Origin: Chthoniobacterales bacterium
Lineage (GTDB): Bacteria; Verrucomicrobiota; Verrucomicrobiia; Chthoniobacterales; JAATET01
Assembly: GCA_036569045.1 (NCBI GenBank)
Contig: DATCRI010000087.1
Coordinates: 64,381 to 128,380, forward strand
Length of the DNA stretch: 64,000 bases
Reading direction: 5' to 3'
The notes beneath the pieces were generated by a model that searched no databases, was not told the DNA's origin, and saw nothing but the letters and a program-made list of their open reading frames with translations. This document shows, piece after piece, positions 19,171 through 28,688 of the stretch (positions are counted from its first letter, which is position 1; every line of letters starts with the position of its first letter). A program made the position numbers and the translations under genes.

Positions 19171-19710
19171 ATGCTCGACGACATCCGGAAAGTTCTCTTC
19201 CACGAATCGACGATTCTCAGCCGCCTCGACGAACTCGCCCATGAGATCACGACCGATTATCGCGACAAGGATCTCACCGTCATTGCCATCCTCAACGGCA
19301 GTTTCGTCTTCATGGCCGACCTCCTGCGTCGCATTCCGCTGCCGCTCCAGGTCGAGTGCCTCGGTGTCTCGAGCTACCACGGCACCAGGACGACCGGCAC
19401 GGTGAACTTCCGCCAGAACAGCGTCGCGGATTTCCGGAACCGCCACGTCCTGGTGCTCGACGACATCCTCGACAGCGGGCACACGCTCCACGCCATCATG
19501 GAAAAGCTCGGCAGCGGCGGCGCGCTGAGCCTTCGCACCTGCGTCCTCCTGCGCAAGAGCGTCACCCGCGCCCGCGAGGTGGATGCGGATTACGTCGCCT
19601 TCGACATTCCGAACGAATTCGTCGTCGGCTACGGCCTCGATTACAACGAGCACTACCGCAACCTCCCGTTCGTCGGCGTGCTGAACGAGGCCGCCATCGC
19701 CCGCGGCTAG
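19171..19710 (+). CDS. hpt: Hypoxanthine phosphoribosyltransferase
   Basis: A 179-residue type I phosphoribosyltransferase for purine salvage (hypoxanthine/guanine + PRPP to IMP/GMP). The PRPP-binding motif VLVLDDILDSGHTL is at residues 93-106. The N-terminal substrate loop AILNGSFVFMADLLRRI and the flexible-loop SSYHGTRTTG are typical of bacterial Hpt. The purine-specificity end YVAFDIPNEFVVGYGLDY carries the Phe and Asp that contact base and magnesium. Length and motifs are all canonical. Confidence 0.96.
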   Translation: MLDDIRKVLFHESTILSRLDELAHEITTDYRDKDLTVIAILNGSFVFMADLLRRIPLPLQVECLGVSSYHGTRTTGTVNFRQNSVADFRNRHVLVLDDILDSGHTLHAIMEKLGSGGALSLRTCVLLRKSVTRAREVDADYVAFDIPNEFVVGYGLDYNEHYRNLPFVGVLNEAAIARG

Positions 19711-19714
19711 CGCG

Positions 19715-20809
19715 TCATTCGCCGGCCTGCAGCCCGACCACCGCGCCAGCATAGCCCGTCATCTCGAGATATCCGCGGCCGGAATGCGTGCCCGTGGCCC
19801 GCACGGCGCCTTCCCAATATGCGACCGGACTCAATCGCAGCTCCTGGTCGTCCATTTGCGCTCGCACCTCGATATCGAGGCCCTGCCGCGGCACCCGCAC
19901 CCGCCACCGCGTCGGATAAACCGCGCCCGTCGCCGGGCTCTTCCACGTCGCGAGCGGCTCCAGCGAAAAATCTCCGTCCGCGATTCGCGTGACGGTGCCG
20001 TCGGGGGAAATCCAGCTCCCGCCGGACCACGGATCGCGTCCTCCGCCCTTCAACCGAAGCTGGAAAAGCATCAGCTCCGCGCCGTTATCGAATTGCAGGC
20101 TAAGCCAGTCCCAGCCGACCTGATTCGCGGCGAGCTGATTACTGGCCCATTCGTGGTCGAACCAGCTCAGGCCCGCCACGGGAATGCGCTCACCCGATCC
20201 AAGCGTGATCGTGCCGCTCGTTTCCAGGCGGGTGAGCGAATAGTAGTGGGAAGCGCGCCCGACGCCGTCGGCCTTCTGGCTCACGCCGTCCACGCCATGA
20301 ATCGTCGGCGGCTTCACTGTCCGAAGCGTCAGATCGATGGTCTTCTCCGCATCGCGCCCGACGAGGTGAAAGGTCCCGTCCGGTCGCAACTCGAGCGAGC
20401 AGCCTTCGATCCACGCCAGGCGCTTCCCGGCGTCGAATCCCGCCTCGGCAAATGCCCCTCGCCGCAGGATCTGCCCAAAAAGGAAGCGGCCGCTGGTGAG
20501 ATCGGACACCGCGAAGTGCGAAAACTTCAGGTCGTTCGTGAGAAAGCGCGAGCCGCCCTCCCGGCGCTCGGCGGGAGGAATCACGCCCTGCCGGAAGAAC
20601 GTGAGCTGGTAGCCGAAGTCGCGGGCCTTGCGGCCATCCGTGGCATGGAGGTTGCCCGTGAAATACCACCACTCGGTCTTGAAAGCGGGGTGGTTGCCGT
20701 GGTCGCGCGGGAATTCGTAGCGCCAGCCGGGTAGCGCCGGCCGCCAGTCCGCCGCGGAAAGCCCGCCGAGACCGAGAGCGAGCGCCACGAGCGCCAGCCC
20801 GGCCTTCAT
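19715..20809 (-). CDS. Exported lipocalin-like protein, CrtC/AttH family
   Basis: A 364-residue protein with signal peptide (MKAGLALVALALGLGGLSA). The motif DHGNHPAFKTEWWYFTGNL and the second-domain blocks ASHYYSLTRLETSGTI and SWFDHEWASNQL define the two-lipocalin CrtC/AttH fold, also called hydroxyneurosporene synthase or carotenoid 1,2-hydratase-like. In most bacteria such proteins are encoded after a LolCDE-like ABC transporter rather than with carotenoid genes; here neither is adjacent. The start overlaps the rmuC stop by 4 nt (20806-20809). Ligand unknown, probably a lipid. Confidence 0.86.
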   Translation of the reverse strand: MKAGLALVALALGLGGLSAADWRPALPGWRYEFPRDHGNHPAFKTEWWYFTGNLHATDGRKARDFGYQLTFFRQGVIPPAERREGGSRFLTNDLKFSHFAVSDLTSGRFLFGQILRRGAFAEAGFDAGKRLAWIEGCSLELRPDGTFHLVGRDAEKTIDLTLRTVKPPTIHGVDGVSQKADGVGRASHYYSLTRLETSGTITLGSGERIPVAGLSWFDHEWASNQLAANQVGWDWLSLQFDNGAELMLFQLRLKGGGRDPWSGGSWISPDGTVTRIADGDFSLEPLATWKSPATGAVYPTRWRVRVPRQGLDIEVRAQMDDQELRLSPVAYWEGAVRATGTHSGRGYLEMTGYAGAVVGLQAGE

Positions 20810-22029
20810 TCGGGCTCGCCGATCAGCCGGCGCGGGGCGAGATCGAGTTCCGGCGGCGTTTCCACCTCGCTGCCGCCCGACGCGGCGCCAAGCTTCTTGA
20901 GCTCGCGGGCCTTGGAAAGAACCATGCGCTCGAGGCTGCCGACGGCAGTGTTGTAGGCGGAAGTGGCGGAGTTCAAGCCGCGGCCGATCTTCGCAAAATG
21001 CTCGGCGTAGGTGGCGATGCGGTCGTGCAAATCACGGCCGACGTCGCTGATGCGGCGGGCGTTTTCGTTCATCCGCTCCTGCTTCCAGCCGTAATGCACG
21101 GCCTGCAGCAGTGCGATCAGCGTCATCGGCGAGGCCGGGATCACGCGGCGCTCGACGGCCCATTCCAGCAGGGCCGGGTCTTTCTCGATCGCGGTGGAGA
21201 ACGCCGTCTCCAGAGGCATGAACATCACGACGATCTCGGGCGAATTCTCGAACTGCGCCCAGTAGTTCTTCCCGGCGAGGGCCTCGATGTGATTACGCAC
21301 CTGGCGGGCGTGGCTCTTGAGCTGAAGGGCGCGCGCGGCGTCGTCGGTGACCTCGAGCGCGTTCAGGTAGGCCTCGAGCGCGACCTTGGAATCGACGACC
21401 ACGGTCTTGCCGCCGGGCAGGTTCACGATGAGGTCGGGACGAAGCCGGCCTCCGTCGGTTTCCACGCTGGTTTGCTGGGTGAAGTCGCAGTGTTCCTGCA
21501 TGCCGACGAGCTCGACAACGCGGCGGAGCGAAATTTCGCCCCAGCGGCCGCGCGTGGCCGGCGCATGCAGGGCGCGGACGAGGTTCGACGTCTCGGTCTG
21601 CAGGCGGACCTGCGTCTCGGCGAGCGTGCCGACCTGCTGGCGCAGCGCGGAATACGCATCCACGCGCTCCTTCTCGAGCGCCCGCACGGCGACGTCGAAT
21701 TTTTCGAGCTGCTCGCGCATCGGCTTCACAAGGCCATCGACCGCCTCGCGCTTGTGCTCGAAATCGCCGCGCGCCAGCTCGATGAAACGCTGGTTGTTCT
21801 CCTGCAGCGCGGCGAGCGAGAGCGCCTTGAATTCCTCGGAAAGCCGCTGCCGGGAGGCGTCCACGAGCGCGAGCTTCTCCGCGGTGGCGGCGCGTTCGGC
21901 CTCGAGCTGCGCTTCCAGTCGCACCCGTTCGCGTCCCGATTCCGCCAACCGCATGGCCAGCAGGATCGCCGCAATGGCGAGGGCCAGAACGAGGACGGCC
22001 AGGACGACAACGAGCGCTAAATCGGGCAT
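20806..22029 (-). CDS. rmuC: DNA recombination protein RmuC homologue
   Basis: A 407-residue RmuC with an N-terminal membrane anchor (residues 4-26), a long coiled coil (about 30-140, ESGRERVRLEAQLEAERAA onwards) and the RmuC nuclease-like domain. The domain is marked by GRWGEISLRRVVELVGM, RPDLIVNLPGGKTVVVDSKV and AGKNYWAQFENSPEIVVMFMP. The family limits inversions at short repeats and has a PD-(D/E)XK-type core. It precedes the lipocalin-like gene with a 4-nt overlap. Confidence 0.94.
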   Translation of the reverse strand: MPDLALVVVLAVLVLALAIAAILLAMRLAESGRERVRLEAQLEAERAATAEKLALVDASRQRLSEEFKALSLAALQENNQRFIELARGDFEHKREAVDGLVKPMREQLEKFDVAVRALEKERVDAYSALRQQVGTLAETQVRLQTETSNLVRALHAPATRGRWGEISLRRVVELVGMQEHCDFTQQTSVETDGGRLRPDLIVNLPGGKTVVVDSKVALEAYLNALEVTDDAARALQLKSHARQVRNHIEALAGKNYWAQFENSPEIVVMFMPLETAFSTAIEKDPALLEWAVERRVIPASPMTLIALLQAVHYGWKQERMNENARRISDVGRDLHDRIATYAEHFAKIGRGLNSATSAYNTAVGSLERMVLSKARELKKLGAASGGSEVETPPELDLAPRRLIGEPE

Positions 22030-22180
22030 GCGGGGACAAACCTATACGGCGCGCGAAAAAAAAGCGAAATTCCATCGCCGAATGGCCCGAATGCGAGCCT
22101 GCGCTCTTGCCGGATGCGCGGATTTCCTTCTACGTTCCGACATTCTCGCGGGCCGCCCCCGAGCGCACCGCTTATCACCT

Positions 22181-22582
22181 ATGAAATTGCTTGTCGTCGA
22201 CGACCAGAGTCCCGTCGGGGAGATCATCAGCCGCATTGCGCAGCAAAGCGGATGGCAGGCCATTCACACGGTTTCTCCCGACCGCCTCGACGAGATCATC
22301 CGCGAAGAAAAGGTGGATGTCCTGCTGCTGGATTTCGCGGTGAACGGGGCGCCGAGTTCCCGCCTGAACGGCCTGACGATCGCCGCCCAGCTTCGCGCCC
22401 AGGGTCTCGACACCGTGATCGTCCTTTTCACCGGCTGGCCCGATCTCGTAGACCGCACCGAGGCCACCAGGCTCAAGGTTCTTCGCGTGCTGGAGAAGCC
22501 GCTCGGCATCCAGGAACTGCGCCAGGCCCTTAACGAAGCCAAGCGAATCGTTCAGAAAGGCAGCCCGGCCGAAGGGAACTGA
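22181..22582 (+). CDS. Stand-alone response regulator receiver domain
   Basis: A 133-residue single REC domain (CheY-like) with no output domain. Acidic pocket residues are in MKLLVVDDQS (Asp7, Asp8), the likely phospho-acceptor is Asp51 in VLLLDFAVNG, the switch Thr84 is in LFTGW, and Lys106 lies in EKPLG. An insertion of a few residues after Asp51 (NGAPSSRLNG) lengthens the beta3-alpha3 loop. It converges on a hybrid histidine kinase whose stop is 1 bp away, so they may work together although they are not co-transcribed. Confidence 0.88.
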   Translation: MKLLVVDDQSPVGEIISRIAQQSGWQAIHTVSPDRLDEIIREEKVDVLLLDFAVNGAPSSRLNGLTIAAQLRAQGLDTVIVLFTGWPDLVDRTEATRLKVLRVLEKPLGIQELRQALNEAKRIVQKGSPAEGN

Positions 22583-22583
22583 A

Positions 22584-23711
22584 TCAGGCGATTTGTCGCT
22601 CGGCGAGCACGGCGGCGACCTTCGCGAGCAGCGCGTCGGGATGGAACGGCTTCGCGATGAAGTGCGCCTCGTTGAAGAGTGATTCGTCGTCCCATGCCGT
22701 GGCGAACCCACTCATGTAAAGAACCGCCACCTCGGGCCGCTGGGCGAGCACGGTCATGACGACATCGCGACCGGAGATTCCCGGCAGCACGAGATCGGAA
22801 AGCACGAGGTCGATCTCCCGCCGTCGCTGCGACCAAAGTTCGATGGCCTCCTCCCCGGTCTCCGCGGCATCCACGACGTAGCCGGCGCGAGTGAGAATGA
22901 ATCGGGTGAGGTTGCGAATGCTTTCGTCATCTTCGACGAGGAGAATGGTGCGGGTCTCCCGCGGCACGGGAGCGGTGCCGTTGACCTGCGCCGGGGTTTC
23001 CTCTTCCGCGCAGGCAGGAAGACAAATGCGCACGATCGTGCCGGCCCCGGGCGCAGCCTCGAACCCGAGCGAGCCGCGCATGCGCTGCACGATCTGGTCG
23101 ACGATGTAGAGCCCCATGCCGGTGCCCCCTTCGTTTTCGCGCGTGGTGAAAAACGGCTCGAGGACGCGCTGGCGGAGGGCGACGGGAATGCCGCAGCCTT
23201 CGTCCCGCACGGTAATCTCGACCATCGCGGCGCCGTTGCCGGCCGCGGGCTGGCAGCCGATCGTAATGACGCCGCCTTCGGGCATGGCGTCGATCGCGTT
23301 GAGCACCAGATTCATGAGCATCTGCTCGACGTCACTCGCACTCCCCCACACCCACAGCGGCGCCTCGGCCACGTTCACGCGCACCGTCGCCTTCTTCGCG
23401 ACGAAGGCCTCGAACAACCGCGCCAGATCATTCACGAGGGCATTGACGTTTACGGGACGATCCTCCACCGAGCGGCGCCGGGCGAGATCGAGGACCTTGC
23501 GGGTGAGTTGCGAGGATTGCCGGCAGGCCTGGCCGATCTGCGTGGCGCGGCCCATGATCTCCGCCTCGTCGAGCCCCCCGCCCTCGATCAGTGCGGAATT
23601 CAGCTGGATGACGGTGAGAAGATTATTCAGGTCGTGAATGACTGAACTGGAAAGACGCCCGACCATCTCCATCCGCTGGGACTGGATCGCAACGCGCGAG
23701 GGGGCACTCAT
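22584..23711 (-). CDS. Soluble hybrid histidine kinase with C-terminal receiver domain
   Basis: The start at ATG 23711 is preferred over an in-frame TTG at 23750. The 375-residue protein has no membrane segment and no recognisable sensory domain. Domains are HisKA-like dimerisation (H-box SSSVIHDLNNLLT), an HATPase_c domain (MNLVLNAIDAMPEGG, VRDEGCGIP, GGTGMGLYIVDQI) and a REC domain (ILLVEDDESIRN, LVLSDLVLPG with the acceptor Asp, KPFHPDALL). The layout matches cytosolic NtrB-like hybrid kinases. The signal must come from a partner. It faces the stand-alone REC gene tail to tail. Confidence 0.92.
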   Translation of the reverse strand: MSAPSRVAIQSQRMEMVGRLSSSVIHDLNNLLTVIQLNSALIEGGGLDEAEIMGRATQIGQACRQSSQLTRKVLDLARRRSVEDRPVNVNALVNDLARLFEAFVAKKATVRVNVAEAPLWVWGSASDVEQMLMNLVLNAIDAMPEGGVITIGCQPAAGNGAAMVEITVRDEGCGIPVALRQRVLEPFFTTRENEGGTGMGLYIVDQIVQRMRGSLGFEAAPGAGTIVRICLPACAEEETPAQVNGTAPVPRETRTILLVEDDESIRNLTRFILTRAGYVVDAAETGEEAIELWSQRRREIDLVLSDLVLPGISGRDVVMTVLAQRPEVAVLYMSGFATAWDDESLFNEAHFIAKPFHPDALLAKVAAVLAERQIA

Positions 23712-23828
23712 GGATACGGCGATTCTTGCCGGAATTTCCGCTTCTGCCAATCCCGCCGTTCAGAGTTCATTCCGGCTTGCCGACGGGGCATACCTCCTTA
23801 GACTCCCTTATCAGAATTCTCTGGTGCC

Positions 23829-24266
23829 ATGGATCCCTCCTTCGACTCCTCGGTCTACGAAGGCTTGCTGGCATTACTCCAGAACGAGTTTCCGAAGACG
23901 TGCCCGCGCTGCCGGAAAGTCTATCCCGTGCTGGAGTCCTTTGTGGACCAAACGCTGCCCGTAATGACCGGCACCGGCCTGATGGGTTACGACGTCGGCG
24001 CCTCGGAGCAAAGCGTCGCGATGATGCGGAACTGCGTGTGCGGCTCGACGATGGCGACCTTCTGCTGCGACCGCCGCGATACCACGGACGGAGGCCTGCG
24101 TCGCCGCGCGATGTTCGAAGGCCTGCTCAATCAGCTCCAGACAAACGGCGTGGACGCCCTTGATGCGCGGGATCAGCTCCTGGCTTTCCTTCGCGGAGAA
24201 CACAGCCCCTTGCTCGAACGCTTTGGCTTTCGCCAGCATCCGCACAGCCTGCAGCCGCCCTGCTGA
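23829..24266 (+). CDS. Hypothetical protein with two Cys pairs
   Basis: A 145-residue cytosolic protein that I do not recognise. Two cysteine pairs, CPRCRK near residue 25 and CVCGS near residue 70, look like half-sites of a zinc ribbon, and two further adjacent Cys follow (FCCDRRD). The C-terminal part is helical (MFEGLLNQLQTNGVDALDARDQLLAFLRG). It is divergent from the hybrid kinase (gap 117 bp) and converges with the APS reductase gene. Coding potential is supported by codon-position GC and the lack of a better frame. Confidence 0.6.
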   Translation: MDPSFDSSVYEGLLALLQNEFPKTCPRCRKVYPVLESFVDQTLPVMTGTGLMGYDVGASEQSVAMMRNCVCGSTMATFCCDRRDTTDGGLRRRAMFEGLLNQLQTNGVDALDARDQLLAFLRGEHSPLLERFGFRQHPHSLQPPC

Positions 24267-24277
24267 GGCTTTCGCAG

Positions 24278-25009
24278 CTAGATGTTGTCGCCGAGGAAGG
24301 TGTGGATGCCGCACTCCGCCTTGTCGAAGCCGGTCCAGCGCCCCGCGCGCTCGCTATCCTGCTCGCCGACCGGCCGCGTGCAGGGCATGCAGCCGATGCT
24401 GCGATAGCCGCGGGATTGCAGGACGTTGATGGGGAGATCGTGCTCGCGCAGGTAGGCCTGCACCTCGTCGCGGGTCCATGTCGCCATCGGGTTCAGCTTC
24501 AGGATGTGCTGATCGTGCAACACGTCGAACTTGTAGAGCTCGGCGATCCTGGTCTTCGTCCGCGTCTCGGACTGCTGTCGGCGCAGGCCGGTGATCCAGA
24601 CGTCGAGCGACTTCAGCTTGTTCTGCAGCGGAATGACCTTCCGCATGGTGCAGCAGAGGTCGGGATAGCGGTTCCAGAGCTCCGGGCCGTGCTCGGCAGC
24701 CTGCTCGTCGACGGTCTGCTCGGGATGGAGCGACTCGATCTGCACGCCGAGGCGCGCCTCGAGTTTGGCCTTGAGCTCCAGGGTCTCGGGAAACAGCAGG
24801 CCGGTATCGATCGTGAAGATCGGGAAGCGGAAGCCGTTCTCGTAGGCGGTGTGCATCACGACGATGCCCGCACCCTGAAAACTCGTGCCGATCGCCGCCT
24901 TCTCGCCGTAGGTCTCCCACCCCCACCGGAGAATCTCCACCAACGGGGCAGTTTCAAACTCGTCCGCCTTGCGGTGGATGACGTCGGGATCGAACTTCGT
25001 GAGTGACAT
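24278..25009 (-). CDS. cysH: Assimilatory adenylylsulfate (APS) reductase
   Basis: A 243-residue CysH family enzyme that reduces activated sulfate to sulfite. The cysteine pairs C119-C120 (DLCCTMRK) and C207-x-x-C210 (GCMPCTRP) bind the 4Fe-4S cluster that marks the APS-using (EC 1.8.4.10) rather than the PAPS-using form. The catalytic Cys233 lies in the C-terminal ECGIHTF motif. The phosphate-binding loop is IGTSFQGAG (usually SFG-x-ED-x in PAPS enzymes). No other sulfate assimilation gene is adjacent; the upstream gene is transketolase, 75 bp away. Confidence 0.95.
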   Translation of the reverse strand: MSLTKFDPDVIHRKADEFETAPLVEILRWGWETYGEKAAIGTSFQGAGIVVMHTAYENGFRFPIFTIDTGLLFPETLELKAKLEARLGVQIESLHPEQTVDEQAAEHGPELWNRYPDLCCTMRKVIPLQNKLKSLDVWITGLRRQQSETRTKTRIAELYKFDVLHDQHILKLNPMATWTRDEVQAYLREHDLPINVLQSRGYRSIGCMPCTRPVGEQDSERAGRWTGFDKAECGIHTFLGDNI

Positions 25010-25084
25010 GGGCTTTCACGCGGAGACGACGAAGCGCGGAGAAGGAATTTCCCCGCGCCCGTCGAGTCCTGGCGTGAGTCTTTC

Positions 25085-27067
25085 TTACAGCGACTTTGCC
25101 GCCGCGACAACGGTCTCCGGTGTCATACCGAGTTCCTTGAACACGGTGGCACCCGGCGCACTGAGGCCGAAACGGTCGATCGCGACCGTCTTGCCGTCGA
25201 GGCCGACATACTTGAACCAGGGCGTGGAAATGCCCGCCTCGATGCTCACGCGCTTGCGGCAGGTCGAGGGCAGGACTTCCTCCTTGTAGGCAGCGTCCTG
25301 GGCATCGAAACGCTCGAAGCAGGGGATCGAGACGACGCGCGTGCCGGCGCCGAGCTCATCGGCGGCCTTCAGCGCGTGCTGCAGCTCGCTGCCGCTGGCG
25401 AGGAGGATCGTCTCCAGCGCGGCGGTTTCCTTGCGAGCGATATAGCCGCCCTTGAAGACGCCTTCGCGACGGGTCGCGACGGGAATTTCCGTGAGCGTGG
25501 GCAGATTCTGGCGGCTGAGGACGAGCATCGTCGGCCCGGTGGTCTTCTCGAAGGCCGCGGCGAACGCGCCGGCGGTTTCCTCGGGATCCGCGGGACGGAT
25601 GACGTCGAGGCCGGGGATGGCGCGCAGGGCGGCGACGGTTTCCACGGGCTCGTGGGTCGGGCCGTCCTCACCCACACCGACGGAATCGTGCGTGAAGATG
25701 TAGACGCAGGGCAGCTTGGAGAGCGCGGCGAGACGGATCGACGGGCGGCCATAATCGCTGAAGACGAGGAACGTCGCGCCGGACGGACGGAAGATGCCGT
25801 CGTAGGCGAAGCCGTTCATGATGCCGCACATGGCGTGCTCGCGAATGCCGAAGTGGATGTTGCGGCCCTCGTGGTTCTGGCGGTCGAAGTTGCCGCCGCC
25901 CTCGATGTAGTTGAGCGTGGAGCCGTGGAGGTCGGCGCTGCCGCTGATGACGAGCGGCATGGCCTTCGCGACGGACTGCAGCACGACGCTGCCAGCCTTG
26001 CGGGTAGCGATGGATTCGTCGGGCTTGAATTCCGGAATCGCGGCAAGGAGATCGGGCACCTTGCAGGCCTTGGCGTCGGAGAGCTCTTTGGCGAGATCGG
26101 CGTTGCCGGCTTCCCACGCGGCGAATTTCTTCTGCCACTCGGCATAGGCGGCCTTGAGCGTCTCCTTGTGCGCGGCGAAATAGGCGGTCGTCTTCGGATC
26201 GACGTAGAATTTCTCAGCGGGCAGGCCGAGTCCGGCGCGGGCGCTGTCGGCAAACTTCACGCCGGCCTCGCCGTGCGCCTTGTTCGTGCCTTCCACCTCG
26301 GGAATGCCCTTGCCGATCATCGTCTTCGCGATGATGAATTGCGGCTTGCCGCTCGTGGAGGCTTTCGCCTTCTCGAAGGTCGAAATGACCTCGGCGAGGT
26401 TGTTGCCGTCGATCTGGTGGACTTCCCAGCCGATCGCCGCGTAGCGCGCAGCGGCGTCCTCGCTCTGAGAAACGGGGCCCATCGCGTCGAGGGTGACGTT
26501 GTTGGCGTCGTAGAAAAGGATCAGGTTATCGAGGCCGAGGTGGCCGGCGAGGGCCGAGGCCTCCATCGCCACACCTTCCTGGAGGCAACCGTCGCCCGCG
26601 AGGCAGACGATGTGGTTATCGAAAATGCTGTGCTCGGCGGTGTTGAACTTCGCCGCGGCCATCTTGCCGGACATCGCGTAGCCGACGGCGTTCGACACGC
26701 CCTGGCCGAGCGGACCAGTGGTCGCTTCGACACCGGGGGTCTCGAAGTGTTCGGGGTGACCGGGCGTCTTGCTGTGGAGCTGACGGAAGTTCTTCAGATC
26801 ATCGAGGCTGAGGTCGAAGCCGGAAAGGTGCAGCCAGCTGTAGAGGAACATCGATCCGTGGCCGGCCGAGAGGATGAAGCGATCGCGGTTGATCCAGTTC
26901 GGATCCTCGGGATTGACGGAGAGCGCGTAGCCATAGAGCGCGGCGCCGATTTCCGTGGCGCCGAGCGGAAGACCAAGGTGGCCCGACTTGCAGGCGGTAA
27001 CGGCGTCAAGGGCGAGACCGCGGGCGTCGCGGCAGGCCAGCGAAAGGGATTCGATATCAATGCTCAT
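25085..27067 (-). CDS. tkt: Transketolase
   Basis: A 660-residue thiamine-diphosphate enzyme of the pentose phosphate and Calvin-type carbon shuffling pathways. The N-terminal domain starts with [20 protein letters not shown], contains [12 protein letters not shown] and the ThDP/Mg motif [14 protein letters not shown], followed by NVTLDA. The central Pyr domain has [15 protein letters not shown] with the catalytic Glu, and [15 protein letters not shown] for substrate His contacts. The C-terminal domain ends with the usual ARVVSIPC-like [16 protein letters not shown]. The length is normal. Single gene, with gaps of 75 bp and 124 bp on either side. Confidence 0.97.
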   Translation of the reverse strand: MSIDIESLSLACRDARGLALDAVTACKSGHLGLPLGATEIGAALYGYALSVNPEDPNWINRDRFILSAGHGSMFLYSWLHLSGFDLSLDDLKNFRQLHSKTPGHPEHFETPGVEATTGPLGQGVSNAVGYAMSGKMAAAKFNTAEHSIFDNHIVCLAGDGCLQEGVAMEASALAGHLGLDNLILFYDANNVTLDAMGPVSQSEDAAARYAAIGWEVHQIDGNNLAEVISTFEKAKASTSGKPQFIIAKTMIGKGIPEVEGTNKAHGEAGVKFADSARAGLGLPAEKFYVDPKTTAYFAAHKETLKAAYAEWQKKFAAWEAGNADLAKELSDAKACKVPDLLAAIPEFKPDESIATRKAGSVVLQSVAKAMPLVISGSADLHGSTLNYIEGGGNFDRQNHEGRNIHFGIREHAMCGIMNGFAYDGIFRPSGATFLVFSDYGRPSIRLAALSKLPCVYIFTHDSVGVGEDGPTHEPVETVAALRAIPGLDVIRPADPEETAGAFAAAFEKTTGPTMLVLSRQNLPTLTEIPVATRREGVFKGGYIARKETAALETILLASGSELQHALKAADELGAGTRVVSIPCFERFDAQDAAYKEEVLPSTCRKRVSIEAGISTPWFKYVGLDGKTVAIDRFGLSAPGATVFKELGMTPETVVAAAKSL

Positions 27068-27191
27068 GGGTCTGTGATTGCTGTGAACGAGAAAATGGGA
27101 CCCCCCGCCTCATGGCAAGCCCTCGTTTCCCGAAACCGCGAAACATTCACCGTCCAATGATGAATTCCGCTCATCGCGGCGTCAGTTTTCA

Positions 27192-28238
27192 CTACGGCAC
27201 CCAGAAAACGACCGCCATTCCGACCATGTAGGCCACGCTCACGATCCAGGCGGAGCGGTAGTCGATCTGGTCTGCCAGCGAATGGCTGCGTTCGTTGAGA
27301 TATTTGGCGAAGATGCTTTCCACCGCGACGATCAGCAGCACGACATACGTGAGCAGGAACGCGTAATCGATGCGGGTGAAATACGAAATCTTCGGGAGGT
27401 CGTCGTTCACCGCGAGACTTTGCGCCGTGACTGTCAGCAGGCAGGTGAGCACCTGGGCGACCCGCTCGGTGAGCGTTTCCTGATCCCAGAAAAAACAGGT
27501 GAGGGCGAAAAATGTGACCAGGCCGAGCGGAAAGATGATCCCCCAGATGTAGAACCATGGGTTGCGCTGCACGAGGATCGTCGAGGTGAAGCGCGAGTAG
27601 TTGTCGCCCGTGACATAGCGCTCCTCGGCGACGCGGGAGGTCACGGGCGAAGAGTGGTCGAGCAGCCAGCCGCTGATTTCCAGTTTCTCGTTCACGTGCC
27701 GCGGATTCTCGACGGCCACGAGCTGCACTTCGCTGGCATTCCAGAGGAAACTCTCGAGTTTCACCGAGAGCCGCTGGCGGTCGAACGGGAACCGGCTGAG
27801 TTCCATCGGCGAGCTGAAGTTCGCGGTGAGGCGCACCTCGTATTCGACCTGGCCGTCGGCGTAGATCGTGAGGGATTCCGCCTCGATCTGCGGATCGCCC
27901 GAGAGGTTCGAGACGGTGACGGCGGGCGTCCACATCTCCGCAAGCTGCTCCTGGGCCTTTGCGCCGGTGTAGAGCGCGCGGTCGGCGCCAAACGCCTTCG
28001 CATCGAAGGCCATGCGGGAGTCGCGCCATTTCACGTCGAAATACAGCGAGGCGCCGAATGTCTCTTCCGCGCCGTTCACGGAAGTGACGTCGAGCAGGAA
28101 GTAGTCGACCAGCACGGGCACGGGACCGTGGCGATCCGGCGGCAGGTCCACCATGCGACGCGCGGGATCGGGCACGAACTCCGCCAACGCGGCGCCCGCA
28201 AACAGCAGCCAGCAGCCCAACAGGACGAGGACGCGCAT
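27192..28238 (-). CDS. Pentameric ligand-gated ion channel homologue (Cys-loop receptor superfamily)
   Basis: A 348-residue protein with signal peptide (1-19), an extracellular beta-sandwich of about 200 residues and four transmembrane helices. The pro-loop replaces the disulfide loop and keeps the core motif FPFDRQ at 150-155. M1 begins at the conserved pre-M1 Arg-Asn-Pro (RNPWFYIWGIIFPLG), M2 lines the pore at about 258-278 (ERVAQVLTCLLTVTAQSLAV), M3 is 286-308 and M4 330-347. Length and layout match GLIC and ELIC. Ligand and ion selectivity cannot be read. Its ATG shares one base with the stop of the upstream EamA gene (TGATG at 28236-28240). Confidence 0.9.
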   Translation of the reverse strand: MRVLVLLGCWLLFAGAALAEFVPDPARRMVDLPPDRHGPVPVLVDYFLLDVTSVNGAEETFGASLYFDVKWRDSRMAFDAKAFGADRALYTGAKAQEQLAEMWTPAVTVSNLSGDPQIEAESLTIYADGQVEYEVRLTANFSSPMELSRFPFDRQRLSVKLESFLWNASEVQLVAVENPRHVNEKLEISGWLLDHSSPVTSRVAEERYVTGDNYSRFTSTILVQRNPWFYIWGIIFPLGLVTFFALTCFFWDQETLTERVAQVLTCLLTVTAQSLAVNDDLPKISYFTRIDYAFLLTYVVLLIVAVESIFAKYLNERSHSLADQIDYRSAWIVSVAYMVGMAVVFWVP

Positions 28239-28678
28239 CAATGCCGATTTCCGAGAAAGACCACGCCGACTCCGGAAATAATCAGCACCGCGCCAAGGAC
28301 GGTGGCGGCATTGAACTGCGTCTCGCGGAAGAAGAGCCACGCGAAGAATGCAACGAAGAGCGGATACGAAATCTCGATCAGCGAGGCGACCGTCGCGTTT
28401 TTCTCGCCGATCGCCATGTAGATGAGGAGCGCGCCAACGCCGGAGGTGATCACCGCAATGACGAGCCACACCCAGTCCTTGCCGATGCCGCGGATCTCGT
28501 CCGGAAACGTGGCGAGCCTGCCCGAGGCCGCGAGCGCGCCGAATCCCATCAGCGCGCCGACCACCGCGTAGAGCGTGAAGAAGACGATGGGAGAAACTCC
28601 GCGCTCGATGGCGCGACCGCTCGCCGCGTAGCTGATTCCCCAGATCACCGCAGCCGACAATGCGTAGACGAACCACAT
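28238..28678 (-). CDS. Single-domain EamA/DMT transporter
   Basis: A 146-residue protein that is one EamA domain with five hydrophobic helices, half the size of typical DMT permeases and similar in size to the paired-SMR-like or EamA half-transporters. ASLIEISYPLFVAFFAWLFFRET near the end is the typical EamA signature. It would have to dimerise. The start at 28678 (MWFVYALSAAVIWGIS) puts TM1 at the N-terminus; a start 18 codons upstream is unlikely. It is coupled to the pentameric channel gene downstream, an association I cannot explain. Confidence 0.85.
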   Translation of the reverse strand: MWFVYALSAAVIWGISYAASGRAIERGVSPIVFFTLYAVVGALMGFGALAASGRLATFPDEIRGIGKDWVWLVIAVITSGVGALLIYMAIGEKNATVASLIEISYPLFVAFFAWLFFRETQFNAATVLGAVLIISGVGVVFLGNRH

Positions 28679-28688
28679 GGCCGCGACG

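Noticed and set aside
25376-27160. Long open frame antisense to transketolase
   Set aside because: Shadow of tkt in a high-G+C genome; no motif, and the sense frame is canonical.
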